Notes under the pieces: generated by a model
The model's input: the letters and a program-made list of their open reading frames with translations, nothing else
Database searches by the model: none
Told to the model about the DNA's origin: nothing
Assembly (NCBI GenBank): GCA_905397405.1
Contig: CAJPVJ010000388.1
Span: forward strand, 1 to 26,758
Origin: Oppiella nova
Lineage: Eukaryota > Arthropoda > Arachnida > Sarcoptiformes > Oppiidae
Length of the DNA: 26,758 nt
Direction of reading: 5' to 3'
Made by a program: the position numbers and the translations under genes
In this document: one piece after another, positions 8,074 through 17,661 of the stretch
Position numbering within the stretch: position 1 is the first letter of the stretch
How the letters are laid out: each line of letters starts with the position of its first letter

Positions 8074-10458
8074 TCATTGTTTTCTATGCGATGCCATTAT
8101 TAATTCAGTAATTAATTTAAAATTAGATTTTCTATCACTAGACGGACTGTCGGTTTGGTTTGAATTCATGTCATAGATCACTTCCGATTTGATTTTAATA
8201 GTCTGCGGCTCCTGTATGGCCACATCAGTATCAATACCGGTGCTCACAGACTGGTCATCCATTTGATGATCACTTCCAGCACTTAATCTCATAGTCTTGG
8301 CGGCCGTACAGATGATCTCATGGCTCGTGAGATGCGCTTTATATGCGTACACTTGCGTGCAATTACTGCACAAATACTTCATTGACTTCCTGTTAATCTT
8401 ATGGGTGTTTATCAAGTGATGTCTGAAGGCTTCCTCCGATACGAACTTCCAGTTACACGCAATGCATTTGATGTTAATCTTCGCCAAAGTGGTGGTAATT
8501 CCCAAACACGTCCGCTCATGAGTTCGCAGTTTGGTATCGCAATCAGTGATGAAATCGCATGAAATACACTTAAAACACATTTGTTTATGAGACCAATGGT
8601 TATGTAAAATCATATTCCGCTCCGTAATCAGCAATTGATGGCATTGGGCGCACATGTAGTCGATGTCTGTCCTCTCGAACAACTGCTGATGTCTTAACAT
8701 ATCGTTCGCAGTCTCTTGAAGTAAGTGACATTTCGGGCAAACTATTGGGTATTCCGCAGTCTTCAAGTCACCCGAAGTGTTGGCAATCATTTCACTCGAC
8801 TTTTTATGTCTGATCTCGTGATTAATGAGTATCTCTTTAGAGCTAAACCTTTTGTCGCAGACTTTGCACTGATATCTCATATGAGATTTGTTGACGTGTT
8901 TGTAGTACTCATCCAACGACTGGAAATACTGGGAACAGCCGCCGAAACTACAGATCAATCGCGTGGAAAGGGATGCCTTGACGCACGAGCTGTTGAGGTG
9001 TTTGTCGAGTATAGGCCGCGTCGCGAAAGCCTCTGAACATACGGGACACAAGTGATAGCCTTTACTGCTCTCCTCCTCAGTAGGCATTCTGTGAGCCACA
9101 GCCCAGTGCTGTTGAAACGCCTGAAAGCCATTCAACACTTTATGGCACGTATTCAGTGAACACTTGAGCGGTTGGTTAAGGTCTTCGGAGGTCAGGTCTA
9201 GCCATTGGATCTTTTTGGGCAAACCATCCACTAGTTTGCCGTATGTTTTGGTCTCCATGACTGGGTTCCCATCCATGTCTTTGTGGTGAACGACTCTCAT
9301 GTGTCTCTTCAGGTAGTTATTTGTCGGTAAAGTTTGTTCGCATTCTTTGCACTCAAAGGGTTCGTCACTCATTTGGTCCAATGGTTTCACGAATCCATTG
9401 CTCATCGCAACAAACCCTTCGTTCAAATCAGTGGTACTTTGAGTTTGCTGTCCAACCACTACATTATCAGGTGTTTGTGTCTGAAGTGGCGTGGGAAAGC
9501 CACCACTCCTTGACGAGAGTCGATACTACCGTAAACACAGTGATAAACACCAGTGAAAACTGACATAAAAGCTGACAAAATTGTGTTGTATTGAGTACAG
9601 AGGTTACCCAAAGGCGAACTTCGGGAGTTTGCTTACAATCAAGAGTTTCCTCTTTAGAGTCTCTTTCGAGACAATCGACTCATCATTTGTTTCATTCAGT
9701 GGATTATCATTTTGTGGTAACTCTTCATCCGTTGACAGAGTGTCCTCATTATCACTGATGTCAATGACTTGTTTGTTTGGTTCATCTGAAGGATTATCTT
9801 CTATTGTCTTCTCTATGATCTCGATGTCTGAATCGGTGGTTGTATTTCTCAAACTCGTTTGCTTTTCCAGACATTTTGTCTTATGTTTTGTCACATCCGC
9901 TTCAGATGGAAAGCCTTTATGGCAGACATTACACGAGAATATGCTATGATTTGTATTCAAATGAGTGTTGATTTCATTCAATGATTCAAACAATTTATGA
10001 CATGTAGTGATCGGACACTTGTATCTCGTGATTGTATCGTATAGTGTCTGGTCTTGGATTTCATTCAATTCATTGTCATATTGTGGTAACTCTTCAGGCA
10101 TTGACACATTGTCTTCCCTCTTGACATCGCCTTCCGATTCGCTTGTATTCAACGGACTGTCGACTGAATCAATCGGTTCCATACATCCATCACTTCCAGT
10201 GCTGTCCTTCTGAGTGGACAGTAATGTCTTGTATTCGATGTCCAACTGATCCAACAAATTAAATGTTTGTTTATTTTTACCGCAAAAACAATTGGTTTTC
10301 AAATCCAATGAATATTTTCGGATATTTTCTAATTTCTCATTCAATTGTCTCGCAAATGATAACTCATTTAAAAGTCTTTTGTTTTCATCACTTAATTGCT
10401 TAAAGAAGTTACTCATGAGTTGTTGAGACATTGTATTCATGAAGACATTAATCTTCAT
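8074..10458 (-). CDS. Twelve-finger C2H2 protein with N-terminal coiled coil
   Basis: Two exons, 10458-9637 and 9480-8074, with a 156-bp intron (donor GTAAGC, acceptor ACTTCAG, phase 0), predict 742 residues. The N-terminus has an amphipathic coil (LSDENKRLLNELSFARQL, LDLKTNCFCGKNKQTF) homologous to the start of the zinc-finger/bHLH gene. After an acidic linker come two fingers (CPITTCHKLF, CNVCHKGF), another acidic Asp/Glu/Asn-rich stretch, then ten more finger-like units in exon 2 (for example CKECEQTL, CSLNTCHKVL, CPVCSEAF, CKVCDKRF, CAQCHQLL, CIACNWKF). Several end in Cys instead of the last His (CCHC), and one around CPKCHLLQ is atypical. The finger arrays are probably DNA-binding and the coil oligomerising; the target is unknown. 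Without the intron the first frame would end in a stop after about ten more residues. Confidence 0.87.
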
Positions 10459-10700
10459 TCAAATCACCACTAAATCTATAGTTAATTGTAATTCAAATTC
10501 AACTCAAATTGAGTTTACANTTAATCTTCATTCAAATCACCACTAAATCTATAGTTAATTGTAATTCAAATTCAACTCAAATTGAGTTTACATTAAAGTC
10601 TTGTTTTGTAAACAATTCACGGATTTTACACACATTTCGGTCCATAAGTTATGTCCCAAAATACGTTCAAAACTTTTCAATGAAAGAACTTTTTATCCAA
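10430..10700 (-). repeat. Duplicated 5' leader, copy B (12-finger gene)
   Basis: Same-orientation counterpart of 6053-6245. It contains the start of the 12-finger gene and its upstream region. Copy B is lengthened by a 72-bp repeat around an N at 10520, a probable assembly join. Confidence 0.85.
10448..10592. repeat. 72-bp exact duplicate flanking a single N (contig join)
   Basis: 10448-10519 and 10521-10592 are identical and separated by one N at 10520. The related leader at 6072-6143 has only one copy. This is what two contigs with unmerged overlapping ends look like, so the true sequence probably has one copy. Confidence 0.85.
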
Positions 10701-11076
10701 AATTTGAATAAACTTTAAATTAATTTACTTTTAATTCATATTAAAATTTATTTATTTATTTTAAATATTTTACATTTCAATAGATTTCAGAATTAATATC
10801 AATATATCATAAGATTTATATACAGTACAGGTTTTACAGTAATACCATGTTTCATACACTGTATGTTTCATTAAATCCATGCATTTTTATGGCAATTAAA
10901 CCAATGGATGGGTTAAAGTGATTGAATGAAGTGATGGTGTGATGAATGGTATCTCTAATCACATCCATGTTTACGCCTTTTATGAAACTTGAGGTGAAAG
11001 GTGTAGAGAGTCTTATAGTGACAGTCCTTCCAATCGCATCAATACACGACTCCTTTATGTATCAAAACATGTCGTT
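10701..11076. other. AT-rich intergenic stretch
   Basis: Upstream of the 12-finger gene leader and downstream of the truncated zinc-finger fragment. No gene was recognised. Confidence 0.45.
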
Positions 11077-11620
11077 TCAAAAGACCACTCCTTTTGAACC
11101 GTTTCCGACAGACGTACGCCTCGTATGGACGCGTTCATGGAGTTTGAGCCCATGCTGTGAAGCAAAAACACGCGGACATCCCGGAGCCTCGCATTTAAAC
11201 TCCTTTCCCTTCGCGTCGTTGTAGTGAACGGCGCGGATGTGTCCGTCCAGACACTCCTGAGTCTTAAAGCTCTTACCACACGAACCGGTCGGGCATTTGA
11301 ATGGGCGCTCTTGGCTGACGCCATGGGAGCGCATGTGTTGGCTGACGTTGAAGCGATCCCTTCCCTTGTAGGCGCAGCCGTCCATCGGACACGAGAACCG
11401 GTGGCCATCGAAGTTGCCCTCCGAGTGATAGCGCATGTGATTCCAGCTCAGTTGAGGTCATCTTATTTGTGTCCACCGATGAGGACATCAACGACACCAA
11501 TGGTATCTTTTGGGTCAACGTCTGGTATCTGTCTTTGGACTCCGTGTCAAACACTTCCACGTATTGCGGAAGCGCTGGACTCCGGATCCGTTTGCGGTCA
11601 TCGGTGTCGGTGTCCGACAT
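11077..11620 (-). pseudogene. Chimeric zinc-finger pseudogene at the inverted-repeat edge
   Basis: 11620-11444 is 59 codons of the first exon of the zinc-finger gene at 20095 (55 of 59 residues identical, starting MSDTDTDDRKRIRSP). At 11443 homology stops and the DNA switches to the 3' part of a different C2H2 gene: the tail of one finger (WNHMRYH), then three good fingers (CPMDGCAYKG, CPTGSCGKSF, CEAPGCPRVF) and a stop at 11077. The two parts are in different frames with no plausible intron between, so a transcript from the copied promoter would leave the finger frame and stop near 11273. It appears that the inverted duplication broke into a resident zinc-finger gene. Confidence 0.75.
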
Positions 11621-11853
11621 CTTGTGCGCGACGTTTGCGATCTGATCCGTGGCTCACAGGCGCTGATTATTGGCCACAGAAGTGGTCACAAGTTGTGCAC
11701 TGTTTGCGAGCTTTGCGTTCAATTTAAAAGCCTTTTGTATTGTCTTTGAAACACATTTTGTTGACAACAAAACACTTCACTCTATATATGACCACAAATT
11801 ACGTCCACAACTGATCGCACTTTGAAACTAAGTTTTTTGAACCACTTTCTGGC

Positions 11854-11903
11854 GTTGGGTTTGGGTTTTGGGTTAGTTTTGGCGATCATTTGGGTTTAGG
11901 TTT
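11854..11903 (+). other. G-run cluster upstream of the duplicated zinc-finger start
   Basis: Repeated GGG runs spaced by T-rich loops (three tightly spaced, a fourth about 20 bases on). The right arm has the matching C-rich strand at about 19806-19862. It could form a G-quadruplex; it lies about 250 bp upstream of the zinc-finger ATG. Function is only inferred. Confidence 0.4.
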
Positions 11904-11950
11904 GAGTGAGGATTGAGTGGTGAATGTGTTGTGTATGGAGTGAATGGTGT

Positions 11951-12205
11951 GTCTCATAGTTGGCCACCAAATGGGTGTCGGAGTTGTAGTGGTTGTGACA
12001 TAACGTGCAGTTCATTGACTCTGAATATGTGTATCGAAAACAAGACAAACCTCTCTCTCATCCAAATGACACGAAATAGTCTCATAGTTGGCCACCAAAT
12101 GGGTGTCGGAGTTGTAGTGGTTGTGACATAACGTGCAGTTCATTGACTCTGAATATGTGTATCGAAAACAAGACAAACCTCTCTCTCATCCAAATGACAC
12201 GAAAT
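11951..12205. repeat. 127-bp exact tandem duplicate with one-base spacer
   Basis: 11951-12077 and 12079-12205 are identical with a single A between. In the right arm the homologous spot is where the N at 19636 lies. Copy-one base-copy is the same form as the two N joins, so an assembly origin is likely, though a real tandem duplication fits too. Confidence 0.8.
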
Positions 12206-12734
12206 GCTCTCAAAATCTATATTTCGGACTCAAATATCATATGAATAGCAGTCTATGAGCTAATAGTGGAGTTCAGACAGTAATCTCTTTTGCCACTCAA
12301 TTGGGTCTTAGTTTTGCATTTTGTTTCAGTTTAGAGTGAAATACAATTTTTGTTTTATTAAATTGTTGCATATATTTAATTAGATAACATAAATAGACTA
12401 TAGTCATAAAATGTTACGATATTTAATTATACTGTACAGTATTAATGGCAAACATGAATGCAAACTTTGCATTGCTAAGCCATAGAACAACTAGTCTCAT
12501 TGATTTTGTTAATGGTACTTGATCATTATTTGTACACACTATTTGCACATAAAGACCTGTTTCAATATTACTATTTATTGAAATAAGTCATGTCATATCG
12601 ATTGTATTTTAAAGAGTTTCATTTTAACCGACATACAATAAGACCTTGGTTATATTTCTGAAATTGATTTGATTATAAAAGTAATTTCAAATGTATGTTT
12701 ATGTGAATAACAATTTCCTTTCATTCAAATGAAG

Positions 12735-12742
12735 TATAAATA
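12735..12742 (+). promoter_or_regulatory. TATA box of the FUT8-like start, left-arm copy
   Basis: TATAAATA 22 bp before the ATG at 12764. It is conserved in the right arm before the intact gene. In this copy it would drive only a truncated stub. Confidence 0.5.
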
Positions 12743-12763
12743 GAAACATCAAATCAAATTAAA

Positions 12764-12829
12764 ATGAATATAAAGTGTCTTAAAAAGGATATTATATTAA
12801 CTTTATTATTATTTATAACTATTGTATAA
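12764..12829 (+). pseudogene. FUT8-like first-exon stub
   Basis: ATG plus 20 more codons identical in start and frame to the first exon of the minus-strand FUT8-like gene at 18988 (MNIKCLKKDIILTLLLFITI...). Homology to the right arm ends at the 21st codon, and a TAA follows at 12827-12829. It is the mirror edge of the inverted duplication, encoding only a piece of the membrane anchor. Confidence 0.75.
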
Positions 12830-12973
12830 GAGGTTCGAGTTGTGGAGGTTTTTTATAATGGGTTTCTATGAGAATGAATCGGGTCTTATGAATTGGTTTC
12901 ACTATTAGAGGGATTTCCATATCAGAGGGATGAAGTTGTAGAATATAAAGTGTATGTAACCATTGACTTACTA

Positions 12974-13580
12974 CAGGGCGGCCAAGTATGGCAACCCTAC
13001 TTTGATTTTAATTTATTTAAATACCGTTTTGTTTATTTTATCCATTTATTAACTAAATTGTAGCTGGATAGTTAGGGTTTTGTTTGGTATATGATTTGTC
13101 TATGTCAGTAATAACCAAAATGTTATACAAGGAATATAATTTTAAACATGCAAAAATTTTTATACTTTTTATAAAATTCATAGTTATATGCTCACAAGTT
13201 GTGATTTATTACAGACTGTAATTCAGTGTTTTAATAAAATTATTTTCGAAACTGTTATTTTATAAAAATAATTTTATTCACTATAAATGAATATTAATTC
13301 AAAATCAAATGCTTTTATTGGAAATATTGAATTACAGTCTGTAATAAATATCAACTTGTGAACATATAAGTGTGAATTGCATAAAAAGTAGAAAAAAATT
13401 TGCATGTTTAAAATTATATTTCTTGTATAAAATTTTGGTTAATAGGGACCTGGTCAAATCATATACCAAACAAAACCCTAACTATCCAGCTACAATTTAG
13501 TAAATAAATGGATAAAATAAACAAGACGGTATTTAAATAAATTGAAATCAAAGTAGCATCGCCATATTCTGGCCGCCCTG
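12974..13580. mobile_element. Foldback MITE with TA target duplication (Tc1/mariner-like ends)
   Basis: A 607-bp non-coding element whose ends are inverted copies: CAGGGCGGCCA at the left and its reverse complement at the right. Each is directly flanked by TA (12972-12973 and 13581-13582). The inverted arms extend about 260 bp (roughly 12974-13245 and 13320-13580), leaving a loop of under 100 bp. TA target duplications are typical of the IS630/Tc1/mariner superfamily. No transposase frame is present, so it is non-autonomous. The right edge lies in the 5' coding part of a FUT8-like copy: the base pairs after the TA align directly with codons of copy 2. Confidence 0.88.
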
Positions 13581-13582
13581 TA

Positions 13583-15102
13583 TTAAATAAGCAATTGATA
13601 AAATTACTTTTGATAATATGTATGACTCTAGTGACCATGTATGTTTTTCACTACATAATTAAAGTGAAAAATAATGTGAATAATAATAATTTGTTTGATT
13701 CGTGTCTTTCAACCATTGATTACGAGAAAAGTCGGCGAAGAATAATACAAAATATAAATATTCTGTGGGTTTACTTAAAGAATAAGTTAAACTCAACACA
13801 AATACAATACTTGAATGATTTAAGGCTACATTTATTGGTAGATATGGATGTGATTAGTAAACGAGACCATCGATGGCGTGAAGAGAAGTTAAGATCATTA
13901 CAGACTCTAATACAGCAAACCATTCAAAGACTTCAAAATCCTGTCGACTGTAAAAGTGCCAACAAATTGGTTTTTAATATGGGAAAAACATGGGAAAGGG
14001 GTGGTTTTGGATACCGTTCCCAAATGTTATTTCGGGTATTTTCGTTGGCCATCGCTATCAAGCGAACATTCATTTTTAAGCCAGATAAAAACTTTGTTAA
14101 AAATACATATTTCAGTGAATTCTTTCGGCCATACAGTGATAACTGTGTGAACTCCAGAGGCCGTAACCAAACAAATTCTTTATCGAAAGATACTATCAAT
14201 TCTTATCAAGTAATCAATTTTAAAAATTATAATAAATATATAATGCCGGCTATTATGCCGTCCGAAATTTCCACTGACTTAATGCTATTAAGTAGTGAAC
14301 CATTGCTTCTATACGTCGGGAATCTTATTAAATATATTTTGCGACCGAATAAGGATTTGGAGAATATTTTGTCGGCTTTTAAAAAGAGGATTCAATTTAA
14401 TCATCCAATCGTTGGAATACATGTCCGGAGAACTGATAAATTAATCAAAGAAGCGAAGTATCACTCATTGGATGAGTACATGTCATATGTTGAGGACTTT
14501 TACGATAAAATAGATTTCATTTATTAAATGAAAGAAATTCTGTGAATAAAAGTGTAGAAAGAGTGGTGTATTTAGCGACCGATGAGCCAAATGTGTGGAC
14601 ACATGAAATCAAGCCATATATCAAAAGGGGATATATTTTCAAAGGAGATATAAATTTCGCCAAAAGAGCACAGAATTATACACTTCGGACAGGAATTGAT
14701 ACGAATAGAGATTTAATGATTGATTTGTTAGTACTAAGTGAATGCGATTATATTGTTTGCACTTTAACTTCAAACGTATGTCAACGGGCCGTTGAATTAA
14801 TGCAGGGTAGGGCTCATAATAACGTTGATTTGTGGAATGCCTTCCAATCACTGGATAAACGATATGTGTTTTGTCCAAAGAATGTGTTCAATGGGATGAT
14901 TGCTATTAATAGTCATTTGCTAGTCAAGGGTTATGATAGACATTTTCAAATTGGCGATAGGATTAGAATTTATAGGGAACAAAATACCCAGAACAGTTTG
15001 ATTATTAATGGCATTAATGCTAATACAAACAAATTCGTAAATATTCTCAGTTTTAAAACTGATCCCTTTATTGAAACATCTAATAAAACTATTTTCTATT
15101 AA
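13583..15102 (+). pseudogene. FUT8-like alpha-1,6-fucosyltransferase copy 1, broken
   Basis: Closely related to the copy at 15824-17485. The frame resumes right after the MITE with LNKQLIKLL, matching LNKQFLKLL of copy 2 just before the membrane anchor. No recognisable 5' end lies left of the element. It then runs through the donor-binding motif GIHVRRTDK to about 14520, where five extra bases relative to copy 2 shift the frame and give a stop at 14525-14527. The rest of the domain (YLATDEPNVW, SECDYIVCTLTSNVC, FQSLDKRY and an SH3-like end) is open in another frame to 15102. So at least two lesions: a transposon-truncated N-terminus and one frameshift. The downstream frame is otherwise well kept, implying recent inactivation. 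The cysteine loss matches copy 2. Confidence 0.85.
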
Positions 15103-15823
15103 TATGTATAATATTGTAACATTTAAAACTATCTATGTAAATTATTGCTAACTATTATTTTCATTATAATAATAAAATTTGTTTACTTATTTTTAAAAAT
15201 GTTTGCTAGATTAATAAAACATTTAAAAAATAAATTTTAAATTTCAACATATACAGTACTTTTTACAAATAAATACTCGAAGTATGTATTCAATAGGTTA
15301 TATTATACTGAATAAAACCATAGTTACTTTCACTACTTATAATAATCATGAAATCTTTATTTTGTAAAATAGTTTGTTTTAAATGTTTCAAAGGGAATAT
15401 TTTAAATACTATTTTATATGTGTTAATTATATTGTTTTAACAATATGGTAAAATTTTATTCCAAATACAGTTATCCATATAAGAATAAAGTTTTAATTAT
15501 ATAAATTTCGAAAATTAATTATTCAAATGTCCTAGAACTGTTAGTTAGTATTTATAATAATTTTCACTTTCAATTATTATAAGAATAAAGTGTATTTTTG
15601 CAAATGTTTGCCATATGAAAAATTAATATATTTAAAGCTTTTAATTAATATCAAATGTCCTAGAACTGTTAGTTAGTATTTATAATAATTTTCACTTTCA
15701 ATTATTATAAGAATAAAGTGTATTTTTGCAAATGTTTGCCATATGGTACAATTTAATTACTGTATTAAACTTAAAAACGATTTAATACCAAAAGACTTAG
15801 TAAAGTTAAAACTAATTTGTGAA
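15103..15823. other. Intergenic and upstream region of FUT8-like copy 2
   Basis: AT-rich 3' flank of copy 1 with an AATAAA signal near 15170, then a duplicated segment ending at a possible ATG of copy 2. No other gene was recognised. Confidence 0.5.
15523..15745. repeat. 95-bp direct duplicate upstream of FUT8-like copy 2
   Basis: 15523-15617 and 15651-15745 are near-exact copies 128 bp apart with 33 unrelated bases between. The second copy ends in the ATG at 15743, so the promoter or 5' UTR of copy 2 carries a duplication. Confidence 0.8.
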
Positions 15824-17485
15824 ATGACAATGTTTCAAAATAAAGTGATTCAAAATTTATTGAATAAACAATTCTTAAAATTGCTTTTTATAATAAGCGT
15901 GACTCTCGTGACTATAAATTTAATTTATAACACAATCGAAGTGACAAATAACGAGACTATTAGTGAAGAACAATATTTATTGCAAACTATCCGACAATTA
16001 GAAGACGAAAATAATGCATTCAAATCAAAACTATTAGAAATAAATATTAAGTTAAATGATACGGACCTTACAAATAATGTGAACAATATTTTGTTTGATT
16101 CATGTCTTCCAACCATTGACTACGAGAAAAGTCGGCGAAGAATAGTACAAAATATAAATCATCTCTGGATGTACTTGATGAATGAATTAAACTCAACACA
16201 AATTAAATATGTGTATGATTTAAGATTAAATTTATTGACAGATTTGGATGTCGTTAGCAAACGTGACCATCGATGGCGTCAAATGAAATTGAATTCATTA
16301 CAGACTTTAATACAAGAAACCGTTAAAAGACTACAAAACCCTATGGATTGTAATGCAGCAAAAAAGTTTGTCTATAATATGGCCATTGATGGTGGATTTG
16401 GTTACCTCGCCCACCACGTCGTCCATATGTTTATGCTGTCGATAGCACACAACCGGACTTTCATTTATAAACCAGGTGAAAGATTTCAAGATAAATATTT
16501 AAAAATGTTTTTCCAACCATTAAGTGAGAATTGTTTGAATTCTGAGCGACAAAACAAAACAAAATTTGGGCCCAAAATTGACAAGAATTATGTTCAACTA
16601 ACCAATTATGGTGAGAAATACGATAAACCTATTATTCCGTCAAAAATATCAAAAGATTTATTGCTATTAACTGATGAGCCATTGTTGCTCTACATTGGAA
16701 ATATTGTTAAGTATATCATGCGTCCAAATAATAAATATCAAAATATTATATCAATGTTTAAAACCAAAATACAATTTATCCGTCCGATTGTGGGAATACA
16801 TGTGCGAAGAACTGATAAATTAATCAAAGAAGCGAAGTATCATTCATTGGATGAGTACATGACATATGTTGAGGACTTTTACAATAAAATAGATTTTAAA
16901 AATGAAAGAAATTCTGTGAATAAAAGTGTTGAAAGAGTGGTGTATTTAGCGACCGACGAGCCAAATGTGTGGACACATGAAATCAAGCCATATATCGAAA
17001 GGGGATATATTTTCAAAGGAGATATCAATTTCTCCAAAAGAGCACAGAATTTGAAGATTAGGAATAACGATGAATCCAAACAAGACTTACTAAATGATAT
17101 CCTAATACTAAGTGAATGCGATTATGTTGTCTGTACATTAAGTTCAAATGTTTGTCGTTTTGCCATTGAATTAATGCAAAGTAGAGCTCAAAGTAACGCT
17201 GACTTATTGAATGCCTTTCAATCACTGGACAAAGAATATTATTTTGCTCCGAGTAGAGTACATAATGCAATGATTGCTATAAATAGTAATCAACACAAAA
17301 CTAACAACGAATTAGACCTCAAAGTTGGAGATGTGATTTCAAATAAAGGTAAAGCGTTTTTATTATTTAATCATTTATATCTGTATGGATATAATATCAA
17401 CTCAAAGAAAAAAGGATTTTTCCCCACATTTAAAGTCGAACCATATATCGAAACAAACAATAATTCAGTGTTTGAATTAAAATAA
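15824..17485 (+). CDS. FUT8-like alpha-1,6-fucosyltransferase copy 2
   Basis: A single-exon frame of 553 residues from the ATG at 15824, or 580 from an in-frame ATG at 15743. The shorter start places the anchor near the N-terminus as expected for a type II Golgi enzyme and matches the usual FUT8 length (about 575). Order: anchor (about 15-35), coiled-coil stem (about 43-75), catalytic domain with GIHVRRTDK at about 324-332, YLATDEPNVW, SECDYVVCTLSSNVC, FQSLDKEYYF, and a C-terminal SH3-like part (KVGDVI...FFPTFKVEPYIET). FUT8 transfers fucose from GDP-fucose to the innermost GlcNAc of N-glycans. The Arg-Arg and Asp residues of the donor site are present. Compared with FUT8 proteins, four cysteines around FVYNMAIDGGFGYLAHHVVH are gone (see findings). 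Activity is likely but unproven. Confidence 0.88.
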   Translation: MTMFQNKVIQNLLNKQFLKLLFIISVTLVTINLIYNTIEVTNNETISEEQYLLQTIRQLEDENNAFKSKLLEINIKLNDTDLTNNVNNILFDSCLPTIDYEKSRRRIVQNINHLWMYLMNELNSTQIKYVYDLRLNLLTDLDVVSKRDHRWRQMKLNSLQTLIQETVKRLQNPMDCNAAKKFVYNMAIDGGFGYLAHHVVHMFMLSIAHNRTFIYKPGERFQDKYLKMFFQPLSENCLNSERQNKTKFGPKIDKNYVQLTNYGEKYDKPIIPSKISKDLLLLTDEPLLLYIGNIVKYIMRPNNKYQNIISMFKTKIQFIRPIVGIHVRRTDKLIKEAKYHSLDEYMTYVEDFYNKIDFKNERNSVNKSVERVVYLATDEPNVWTHEIKPYIERGYIFKGDINFSKRAQNLKIRNNDESKQDLLNDILILSECDYVVCTLSSNVCRFAIELMQSRAQSNADLLNAFQSLDKEYYFAPSRVHNAMIAINSNQHKTNNELDLKVGDVISNKGKAFLLFNHLYLYGYNINSKKKGFFPTFKVEPYIETNNNSVFELK

Positions 17486-17661
17486 TTATTATCAATTGTT
17501 TATTTTGGGCATATATTATATTATAATTATAAAAGAATGTACAAATAAACTTAAATATATTAATTTTAAAAATAAAATTTTGCTAATATATAACCAAATG
17601 TTAAAATATACTTTCTAATTGGCACAATAATTTAGATGTAATACAGGTTCAATAGTATTAA

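Larger units (their letters stand above)
11444..12827 (+). repeat. Large inverted repeat, left arm
   Basis: Reverse complement of 18925-20271. Noncoding stretches I compared differ at only a few percent of positions, and the 59 shared codons differ at four residues. It contains the start of a zinc-finger gene (minus), about 1.1 kb of divergent promoter DNA and the start of a FUT8-like gene (plus). Homology ends abruptly within both coding regions. Confidence 0.92.

Noticed and set aside
11273-11620. A 115-residue open frame continuing from the copied first exon
   Set aside because: After codon 59 it reads the finger-coding DNA in the wrong frame, giving a low-plausibility tail, so it is treated as part of the chimeric pseudogene.
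12828-12850. A GGTTCGAG motif resembling a tRNA T-loop
   Set aside because: No matching acceptor, D or anticodon stems around it.
12974-13580. The inverted arms considered as a cruciform regulatory element
   Set aside because: The TA duplications, defined ends and disruption of a gene copy fit a non-autonomous transposon better.
11951-15745. Two direct duplications with the same 128-bp period, one at 11951 and one at 15523
   Set aside because: The first is 127 exact bases with one spacer base, the second about 95 bases with 33 unrelated spacer bases, so they are different in kind and the shared period is probably chance.
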